Source: Lepiota brunneoincarnata | Lineage: Eukaryota > Basidiomycota > Agaricomycetes > Agaricales > Agaricaceae | NCBI GenBank assembly: GCA_023014365.1 | Contig: JAEBUN010000021.1 | Span: forward strand, 620,001-684,000 | Direction: 5' to 3' | DNA: 64,000 nucleotides | Part shown: in pieces, positions 41,764-50,421 of the stretch | Numbering within the stretch: the stretch's first letter is position 1 | Layout: each line of letters begins with the position of its first letter | Made by a program: the position numbers and the translations under genes | The notes under the pieces: model-generated | Told to the model about the DNA's origin: nothing | The model's input: only the letters and a program-made list of their open reading frames with translations | The model's database searches: none

Positions 41764-43095
41764 TAGAGCCATCTGCATTGTGTTTAACCTTGAACACTCA
41801 TTTAGACCCAATTGCTTTCTCCCCTGGAGGCAGTGGTACAAGTGACCAAGTTCCATTTGTGAGGTAGGCATTAATCTCCTCTAGTGCTGCCTCATACCAT
41901 TTATCACCCTCACCATTTGGTTGCTCTAATGCCTCAGAGTATGACTGTGGTTCCATCTCTTGGCTAAACTGAGCATTCTGTTGCTCATCCTCTGATTCTG
42001 AGTCAGTGACCAGTGGTTTAGGCTCTCTATGCTTCCAATATCCTAATGGGTGTGCCACATTCCATTTGGGCTTTTGAATAGCAATTGGTCTAGAGTCAAT
42101 TTCAGGTTCACTTGGTAGGCCTTCTCTGATATCATCATCCAGTTCATCATTTGCTTCAACTTGTCCAGTTGGTGGTATTTGTACACATGGAGTCAATGGG
42201 TCAGTGAGTGGTACCAGGATTGGTTCAGGGGCTGGTAGAACAGGTTCTTTATCATTTATATCATTAGGTTGCAATTGGTGATGGAGAGGACCATTTAAAC
42301 CAACACGCTCATCAAACTTTGCACATTCACTGATAACTGTTTTCTTTGTAACAGGATTGTAAAATTTCCACCCCTTATATCCTTCAGGATACCCAATGAA
42401 TACACACTTTTCTATATGACTTCCAAGTGGTGACCTTTTATCCTTTTGGATATGGACATATGCGATACACCCCCAAACTCTAAGATGACTAACATCAGGT
42501 TTCTTGCCATACCATGCCTCATATGGTGTCATACTTGGTAGTACAGATGTGGGACAGCAATTCCAAACATGAACAAGTGCAGCAAGACATTCACCCCAGT
42601 ACCCCTTTGACAGATTAGCTTCTGAGATCATAGCTGTGATCTTTTCATTAAGTGTTCTGTTTGCTTGTTCAGCAACACCATTTTGTTGTGGCCTATTTCG
42701 CACAGTATATTGTCTAGCAATGCCACAATCATCAAGGAACTTGATAAAGTTTGATCCCATATATTCACCCCCTTTGTCACATCAGAAGGTTTTCAGAGTG
42801 TGTTCAGTTTGATTTTCTGCAAACATCTTAAACCGCTTGAATGCATCAAATACATCACTCTTTCTCTTTAAGGGTATGACAACCTGAAATCAAGAGAAGT
42901 CATCAATAAATGTAACCCAATAATTGAAACCACCCAATGATGTTACTGATACTTGGTGAAGATCAGAGTGAACAAGTTCCAATGACTGTGATGCTCTATG
43001 TTCTGAAGGGGGGAATGGGTTTGCATGCATTTTTCCTGCTAGACATGGCTCACAGATTGGATCAGGCTTCTCAGATGAGCTTACTGTCATTCCAC
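41764..43095 (-). pseudogene. Copia A pol, integrase part
   Basis: Minus-strand frames from the zinc-finger end of integrase (PICEPCLAGKMHANPFPPSE, LELVHSDLHQVSVTSLGG, NYWVTFIDDFS) through CDKGGEYMGSNFIKFL, RPQQNGVAEQANRTLNEKI, KKPDVSHLRVWGCIAYVH and IEKCVFIGYPEGYKGWKF to the linker before RT (YEAALEEINAYLTNGTW, PPGEKAIGSK). TGA stops lie near 42,892, 42,782 and 41,801. The part upstream (gag, protease, integrase H-H site) is deleted down to the LTR stub. Confidence 0.88.
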
Positions 43096-43101
43096 TAACT
43101 A

Positions 43102-43118
43102 TGTCACTTTATTTAACA
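43102..43118 (-). repeat. Residual 5' LTR of copia element A
   Basis: 17 bp identical to the inner end of the 3' LTR (TGTCACTTTATTTAACA in plus reading), with an adjoining shared ACTAACTA. Directly followed by target duplication CCAAG (43,119-43,123). Confidence 0.8.
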
Positions 43119-43123
43119 CCAAG

Positions 43124-44118
43124 GCCACAACATCAAACATCATTCGGGATGCATATGTACTGCATCACTATTTGGAACACAAACCATTCTTTTAAATTCC
43201 CTCATTGGCCTAACAAGGCCTGTTGATTTTTCCTCCATTTCGTCAGTGAGTGTGTCAAGCCCATGCGTTAGGCAGCTGCTGGTCCAAACACTTATGCTCC
43301 ACAAGTATGCTGGCTCCATTTTCAATGGGAGGCTTCATAATTTATCCTGCATTTTGAGTCTTGACCTTGAAAGCATGGAGATGGGGTTGAGTGGGAATGA
43401 CAAGGTTTCTCAGTGTCACCAACAAAATATTTTTACAGCAAGAAGATGGGATAAAATGCACCTCACCATAGTTGCGAAGTCTGACACCCCCCCTCTTGAC
43501 ATGTCAGATCAGCCTGCTCTAGGACCCGATGGCCAATTGCTCAACACATCCAAAATGGACTGGTACAACAATCCAGATGATAGCCACCCAATCCAACCTT
43601 GCTCTAATTGATAGCTTGCTGGAAAGGCAGTCAACTCTCATGTCACATGCCTACTTGAATTTGGAGGGACTCAAGTGTCCAAGGAAAAGGAACAAATCAT
43701 CAAGGACAATTCTGCTGTGCTATATGCAGGTGTATATACATGTCTTGTGTACTACCTTTTCTGAAACCTGATATTGTATTTTCAAAGCCAGAATGGACTC
43801 AGTTTGTTGCTATTGTTGTTATCTCGCATTTTCAGTAGATTGACTATCCATTAGACATATTCAATCCTCAGTTCATTCTTCTTGGCATCCACTCTTCACC
43901 CTAATGTCCAAAAGAAGGCCAAATGAAGTCATTAATCATGCCACTGTTGACCATACAAGTCTGTACTACGGCTGTACCTGTACCCATCCCATAGCCATTG
44001 AGGCTCTACTTATCAGACTAGATGGATGGCAGACAGGTCAACCATACCCATCACCTGACCATTGTTTTGACAGCCATACCCATCAGATGGTATGGTTTGC
44101 AGCCCTACTGAGGCTGCC
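43124..44118. other. Sequence between nested elements, unrecognised
   Basis: Short frames on both strands with no familiar motif. It may be the remains of another insertion into element B. Confidence 0.3.
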
Positions 44119-44536
44119 TGTTATCAGAAATCCCCTTAATGTCCCCTTATCAGAAGCCTCACCAGAAGGAACTCTTATCAGAAGCACCCAAAGTATATAA
44201 ATAGATAGAAGACCTATCATCCTGAAACAATCAGAAGTACCATCAGAACAATCTATACTTAGATAGATAAGGATATGACTCACTTACCTGGGTCCAGATA
44301 TATATAGTAGGAGCATAGCCACACATAGTAGTATATAAGGATACTGTACCATACCCTTGTATCCTTATCTTAGTGTTATAAAGTTCTTGCCTCCTATACC
44401 TCTTTGCCATAACCGGCTGGACTTATAGTGCTCCATCATCTCCAAGTCACACTTAGTAGGACAGGACCAAGTCTGTATAGACATCCTGTGTGCAAACTCT
44501 GTGCTACTCAAGAGCAAACCCCTAATTCGGGTAACA
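44119..44536 (+). mobile_element. Solo LTR related to the chromovirus LTR (opposite orientation)
   Basis: TGTTATCAG..GGTAACA, 418 bp. Its right two thirds match the reverse complement of the chromovirus LTR with many substitutions, including the TATATA box region and TATCCTTATCTTAGTGTTAT. The flanking five bases (CTGCC and AGGGA) do not match, so no target duplication is visible. Older than the full element. Confidence 0.75.
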
Positions 44537-44610
44537 AGGGATGCCTAAAGTAAGTATAGTCAAGAATGGGCTCAGGATAGGGTCATGCATGCCAGTGAGG
44601 GTTTGCATCT

Positions 44611-44790
44611 GCATCGGAGGGGTGTAAGAGGGAATTCCAAGTACTGGGGTGTCAGGGGACAGATTTCCGAGCATTGGGAGGCTGGGGATCGGATTTCTGA
44701 GTGCAGGAGGGCTGGGGATTAGATTTCCAAGTGCAGAAAGGCTGAAAATCGGATTTCAGGGTGCAAGAAGTCTGGGAATCAGAATTCCCA
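44611..44790 (-). repeat. 30-bp tandem repeat inside copia B coding remains
   Basis: Six consecutive 30-bp units (44,611, 44,641, 44,671, 44,701, 44,731, 44,761), the last five clear. On the minus strand the units read as ten-residue repeats such as SDPQPPNARK and SNPQPSCTQK. Confidence 0.85.
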
Positions 44791-46910
44791 ATCTGCAGTT
44801 GTGAGCAATGACCTGGAGTTCCCCTTACAACAACTGCCCTTTCCCCTCCACAGACCTTAGCCATCAGGAGTTGCATTGTCTTCACATATGTGCATGAATC
44901 ACAGAAAAAATCCACAGGCCCATCAGTATCTAACTTCAGCCCAGTAACCATCCCATTTTGCACAAGATTCAAGGCTGCTGCCAGCAAGATATGACCAAGT
45001 CAACAGTGTATCATATCAAGGGTAAGTGAATCCCCAACAGTATGTACCTCATCACCACTCTCCCTGAAGACTTTATAAAGCCCCCTTTCACTTCTTGGTA
45101 TCTCTGCTATGCATGCACCTCCAGGATCCCAAATAATACACTTCCCATTGCTGAACATAGTTGAGAATCCAGCATCATCCAAGCAGCCAATCGATACCAA
45201 GGTATATCCTGCCTCCAGGGAATACAGTACCTGTTAGGGGAAGTAAGAGCACTGGAACCAAGTTGATATTTGGGTGGCAAATACAATCAACACCCACACT
45301 ACTTATATACATAGAGGTCTGTGCACAGACTGGGTAGCCAAACACTATGTAGCTACTAGAATATAATGTACGCAAACAATATACAAACAACATTAGTTGT
45401 ATGTGGATCAGACTTGGGGATGGGGGTGGCCGAAGGCTGAGGCTGGGCTTAGGCATCAGGCATTGTCTAGAGAGGCCAAGCCCAGACACCCAACCACAGA
45501 CCCCTAGATATACCTTGCATAAGGGAGTGCACATAACGCTAGTCCCCTTACAGTACCTCACTGAGTCATAGTTGTGATGTGCTGTTGCCATTTGGTATGT
45601 TAATGATAATTTCTCCTTTACCAACTGCACTGAAGCACTGTTTATTTGCTGCACATAGAGGTTTTGCTGGGATGGCTTCAAAGGTACGGAATACATCACA
45701 GTACAAAGAGATGTGTCTGGACAATCCAGAATCAAAAACCCCTACTTGTACTTGCCCCTCACTGACCTTCACAACATCACCTCCTCTACTTCCTCATTCA
45801 TTGGTGCCACATAGGCAGATAAGCCATTACCATTATCCAGTTTTGGACCATCAGTATCCAGTTCATCCTCTAAGGCCATTATTTCTATGTATGTCATCAC
45901 CAAACAGATCACATTCCTTGGCTAGTTTGACTTCCAGCATGACAAAAGATTCATCTCCATCTTCCTTCTCCTTGACAGCATTCACTCCCCCTTTTGTTTG
46001 CTTGGGTTTCTCCTGAGCTGGTTTCTCACCATTGGCCTTTTTCTTCTTTGGGCATTCATTTTCCAATGACCAGGTTTGCCACATTTGTGGCATTTTCCAG
46101 GCATCCTGCCCTTCTTGCCATCACCTTTGACCCCCAGGGCATCATCACTGCCCTCAGCCTTAGACCCACCATGCAGTCTTCCAGCTGAGCATGACCTTTC
46201 CCACTTGTCAGAGATCATCATAATCAAGACATCTGGTTTGATAGTGAAGTTGAGATTGGCACGCAAGCAAGCAGCTGATAACTGAGCTGATGCATAGGAA
46301 GATAGCCACCTTGGTAAGGATTGGATAACTGTACTGCAATAATCATCATCACTGATTTGTACCCCTACTGATGTTAATTCAGCACACTTGGAGCAAAGCT
46401 CCCCCAGAAAAACTCAAACATCTCCCCTGTCCAAACATCACACTGTCATGAACTCACAATGCATCCTTGCCTGTGAGAAGGCACCTTTATATGTGTATTC
46501 CTTTGTGACTGCCTCCCACATGTCTGCCACAGATCCAAGTTCAGCTATGATGATCAACGTCAAGTCAGGAATCTGCTGGATGAGTAGGGACTGTGCAATG
46601 GATTTGTTATGCTCCCATATGTGTATGTCATTGAGGGAAACTGGAAATGTATGAGGGGGGGGTCCCTAGCCATGTCACCGTCGTCCTTATCCTTTTCCTT
46701 GTCACTGCTTGACTTGGACCTGACCTGCCTTGGTGCTGCCAACAACAAGGCCATAGGCTTTGGTTGTTCCAAGCTCCCATTGAAATGCCCCCATAACCCT
46801 TTTCCCTGGACTGCTGCCTTGAACCGCAATCAGAAGATTGACCAGTTCAATCCTGATAAGTCCAACTTGGGAACACTTTGGGGTAGCACATTGTTTATAG
46901 TAGTAGCCAT
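44652..46910 (-). pseudogene. Copia element B gag, protease and integrase start, decayed
   Basis: Gag ATG at 46,910 directly after the primer-like GGTTATGGGCCC (46,915-46,926). Gag reads LPQSVPKLDLSGLNWSIF, then after TGA LRFKAAVQGKGLWGHFNGS; a zinc knuckle CHKCGKPGHWKMNA follows (about 46,065-46,105). Protease site FDSGLSRHIS near 45,720. Then LVSIGCLDDAGFSTMFSNGK, GLYKVFRESGDEVHTV and the pre-integrase C-x2-C (FFCDSCTYVK) up to the tandem repeat. Frames shift repeatedly. RT and RNase H of this element are not present. It differs from element A, whose integrase start overlaps the same domain. Confidence 0.75.
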
Positions 46911-46926
46911 ACTGGGGCCCATAACC

Positions 46927-47230
46927 TGTTAGAATACAAGTGTTTCGTTAGCCTCAGAAACTTGTATGCACGAGAACTGAGGCTGCTGGTGATTCGAGCT
47001 ATGTTATTACAGAACAATAAAAGAGCAAGTAATTGTCCTGGTATTCTAGCTACCATTTACATAGGGATCAAGAGAGAAAAAAAGAAAAAAAAGATCGGGA
47101 GCCAAAACACCGGAAAGTGGGTCCAAGTAGTCAATGCTTGGACCCCCCGTTGCATTTCCAATAAACAATTCTGCGGAGGTGTTATTACCTTCAAGGTCTC
47201 CTGTCCTCGTGCCGTTTGTGAGTGATAACA
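46927..47230 (-). repeat. 5' LTR of copia element B (outer limit inferred)
   Basis: The inner end TGTTAGAATAC (46,927) adjoins the primer site. The outer end is placed at GATAACA (47,230) because it mirrors the TGTTA..TAACA pattern and because the duplicated 47.24-kb repeat starts just after. No matching target duplication was found. Confidence 0.45.
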
Positions 47231-47238
47231 TTGAAAAA

Positions 47239-47435
47239 CCTTCTCATATAGGGACCAACTAGGTGGCAGGCAACTGGAAACAAGGAAACTCCAGGGTCCA
47301 AGCCTTATGCATGAAGCTGTGTGTTCTAAGCTGCAATGTGGCAGGCGCAACCCTCTTTGTTTCCGAGGGATTGGCAGGTAACTCGAGCGTCCACACTATG
47401 AGATACATATACGGTCCAACAACGTCACACAACTT
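47239..47435 (+). repeat. ~200-bp inverted repeat, left arm
   Basis: Closely matches the reverse complement of 50,062-50,260, with shared blocks such as AGGGACCAACTAGG, AACTGGAAACAAGGAAACTC and TTTGTTTCCGAGGGATTGGC. It lies directly before the cysteine-rich pseudogene. Confidence 0.8.
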
Positions 47436-48315
47436 TTGGCTTGTTACACCTGCGACGCATCCGGGCTCTGTAAATATCCATGGCCAGGCATACGCATTGT
47501 CAGTTTCGACAGCGCCCCATGGTCCCTCAATGTCATGGACGCGTGGAACATGAGTAACACAGAAGAAGAGGGAAGCCTAATCGCGAGGCAGGTACAATAC
47601 ACCATGACTAATGTTGCCCTTTCAGGCGCAGAATATTCACTAACAAACTCCCCAGTTCCATCAGTGCCAGAATCCAGGCTGGGTCTCAATGCCCAGGCCC
47701 ATGACCGTGCTGCCCTCCCTCTGAGTCCCTCACACACTGTTTGTATGTTAAACAATTTGGAGAATCACGCCCCTGATGCACGTGATGACCACAAGGCTGT
47801 ACCCAGTCAGGCACACATTGCCCCAGTCTGCGCACCAAACATGGGCTGTTGCCTCACTGGGAGTAGTACCAGAGAGTGAGCCCTTTTAAGAATTGAATAG
47901 CCCTCCGATTGCCAATCGCAACTTTTTTTTTCCCCAAGTCTGTTGTCCTACTGGAATCGCACAGTTCTGCGAGCAGGGATGTCCTAGGTACTGCCCCGGC
48001 TCTGGATCTTGCTGTAGTTCTACGAGCTCACAAGCTCATGTCGACAGATCCGAGCCGTTTTTCCCGCGACATACCGTTTTAGGACATCCGTTCCGATTCC
48101 GTTTATAGGCCCCGGGCATGGTTTCGCCCTTTTATGGATATCTGTGGGTAGTGTATATACTACCTGGCTTGCCGTTAGGTACCTCAGTACTCGCGTTTCG
48201 AGTCACTGAAGTGAGCACTCGTATTTCTTATGTTTCCGCCTATGATACTTATGCATATGAGTAGACATATACTTTCTACATATTGCCTTTCATCCGAAAC
48301 GTGTTGTGGTCAGTG
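47436..48315 (+). pseudogene. Cysteine-rich secreted-protein paralog, disrupted
   Basis: Exon 1 remnant reads DASGLCKYPWPGIRI..NTEEEGSLIARQ and ends at a GTACAA donor, matching exon 1 of the 55.3 and 58.3 kb genes; no signal peptide remains. Exon 2 begins near 47,655 (HQCQNPGWV) but has lost one base before the C-P-G-P block and has a TGA there. Exon 3 (from about 47,802) starts CCTQSGTHCPS. Exon 4 (from about 47,938) reads CCPTGIAQFCEQGCPRYCP and GSCCSST, then is interrupted by about 240 bp of unrelated sequence; its end (ETCCG before GTCAGT) reappears at 48,285-48,305. Clearly non-functional. Confidence 0.75.
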
Positions 48316-49496
48316 CTAGACCGGCATTACCTTTCTCAGTTCTAGTAAAGACCCTGTTGTCCTTTTATTGCCATTGTGCGGAATTACTAAAGAGCACGTC
48401 ATCCGGACTGTTGAACCCTATATTAAAACAATACAGCGTGGCATCAATTTTCCTACCAAGTGAAACATGGAAATAGCATTACACGTTTGCTTCTTGTTCG
48501 ACCAGATTATCCGTTAACCAAGGGCCTGCGAATCCTCCCATCCACAGTATGTGACACGGCTAACCTTTCCTCTATTGGAAGCAGGAGCTTCGCATAGGAA
48601 TAGTCCGAGCCTGACTATCGAAGTGTCCAAGGGCAGACCACTAGCATGACGGGGATATGTCAGGAAACTTTCCCAGGAGGCAACGAACAAAGAGACTCCG
48701 GAAGAGTCGTAGGCTGGTTGCAACCGGATTTGACGCTGGAGACACTTCTGGTATCGAGGGTGCGATGGACGCCCAAGCCACGGATTCAAGGAAATTGACG
48801 TAATGGGTCGGGGTCGGGTTGGGAGGCCGAGAAAAGGGAATGAGACACCGAGAGAGGCCGTGGTGTATACTCGCCACTATCCTCAGAAAAGATCGAAGGG
48901 GTCGGTGGTCGGCAGCCCGCAGGAAAATTGAACACCAAAATATCACGAGGAGAGAGGCAGGAAGTTGGTAATGAGGCAAATAAGGGCAGCCGCTGGGGAC
49001 CATAGGTCGGACTGAAAAAGACACAAGCATGGCCGGGACGAGGAGCGCAAAGCCATGTATGTGGGATTGCAGTGCATCAGGAAGGGTTTGTTTGATCGCG
49101 TTTGAGCGCCATTACCATCTCCAGCTGTCTCCCGGGGTTGGTGTATTCCGGGTCTCCGATGAATTTGATCAATGTCTTCACAAAGACGAAGAGGCCCGAC
49201 GCCGGAAGCGTGATTGCACTGATAAATTCCTCCAATCATGTGTAATACCAGGGGATATTTGGGGAGAGGACTCGGCGACTAGTGTCATAATTGTTCTTGG
49301 CTCATTTAAGTCGCAGAATGAACACTCCTGCCACTGGGGGTTGTCCGGCAGAATCGCATAAGAAAGGAACAAAGACCACCTCCGACACGTGTCCGAAGTT
49401 ACCCACTGTTGGTGCCACAGCTCAAACACACGGAATCAACTGTCTGTTCTAGGTCTCGAGGTGGTTGCTACCTTTGTTGTTGCAGGGACACTTCGC
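48316..49496. other. Intergenic, no supported gene
   Basis: Frames without recognised motifs. 48,895-49,010 resembles 1,070-1,200, so part of the stretch is a diverged duplicate of sequence next to the peptidase gene. Confidence 0.35.
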
Positions 49497-49501
49497 ATCA
49501 T

Positions 49502-49851
49502 TAACGAGAATAGAAGTGCGCAGTAGATACGTCGGACACGGAATATATAAGATAGGATCACTAGGATCCAGTAAGGAAGACTGAATCAATATTAAACGGA
49601 GACACGACGCAACATACTACTCACCTAGGATCCAGTAAGGAAGACTGGATCCTAGGCCGTTTCGGTAGGCTACTTAAATAAGAGAAAGAAAAACTATGTA
49701 CTCCTATTTACGCTAGAATGAAAGTACACCTCGTAACCTAGTAGTATAATAAAATTGTTCATTCGTGTACATACAGTGTCCATGGTAAGAGGGAATATGA
49801 AATAAGGAAAAACAATAAACAATCGTCGAGCTGAACGATCGCGTTTCGACA
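49502..49851 (-). mobile_element. Solo LTR of the copia C family
   Basis: 350 bp with matching 5-bp duplication ATCAT (49,497-49,501 and 49,852-49,856). Same structure as the 28.8/41.4 kb LTRs but with more CpG sites intact. Formed by recombination between the two LTRs of a former full element. Confidence 0.95.
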
Positions 49852-50061
49852 ATCATTGGCGATACTCCAGTTATGAATTTGACAAAGGTTCTATAGCGGG
49901 GTAATTGCTTTGTTCCTGGAAGACGGCGTATGAACCCATTTCAAATGACCATTGAAGGTACTCTCAACCGGATGACCCTGGAATAAATCGACAAGGGCCT
50001 TGTAGTCTCCAAGGTCTAAATATAACCACAAGGGCATACCCAAATCGGGACCCTACCCAGA

Positions 50062-50260
50062 AGTTGTGTGACCTTGTTTGACCATATATCGCATGGTGTG
50101 GACGCTCAACTTTCCCGCCAATCCCTCGGAAACAAAGAGGGTTGCGCTGCCACATTGCAGCTGAGGATGCACAGCCCCATGCATAAGGCTCGGACCCTGG
50201 AGTTTCCTTGTTTCCAGTTGCCCGCCGCCTAGTTGGTCCCTATGTGAGAAGGTTGATGCC
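50062..50260 (-). repeat. ~200-bp inverted repeat, right arm
   Basis: Reverse-complement partner of 47,239-47,435. Beyond about 50,062 the similarity fades; the copia solo LTR lies 200 bp further left. Confidence 0.8.
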
Positions 50261-50421
50261 AAAGTCAGCAGCGCGCCTTTCCAATCAAGTCACCCATGTA
50301 CGGCACGAGACGGGAGGCCTTGAACGTAGCAACGGCGGAATAAAACCCCCCCCTGTTGTTGTTCTTCTTCATTGCGCTTCCCTCCCCACCCCGTCTCTGG
50401 TCCTCACGCTCTCATCTATTC

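Larger units (their letters stand above)
26933..43118 (-). mobile_element. Ty1/copia element A (outer, deleted and interrupted)
   Basis: Bounded by a 5-bp duplication CCAAG (26,928-26,932 and 43,119-43,123) and TG..CA ends. The 3' LTR is complete (26,933-27,270). The 5' LTR is reduced to about 26 bp (to 43,118), and gag, protease and the start of integrase are deleted. The remaining pol reads integrase to RNase H on the minus strand but is split by element C at TAGAG (28,753-28,757 / 41,764-41,768). Polypurine tract AGGGGG lies next to the 3'LTR. Stops are mostly TGA. Non-autonomous. Confidence 0.85.

Noticed and set aside
44611..44790. CRISPR-like array
   Set aside because: The 30-bp units are contiguous with no spacers and lie in retroelement coding sequence of a eukaryote.
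45716..45740. Palindrome-like TCTGGACAATCCAGA in copia B
   Set aside because: It codes for the protease site FDSGLSRH on the minus strand; the similarity to the 10.8-20 kb palindrome is probably chance.
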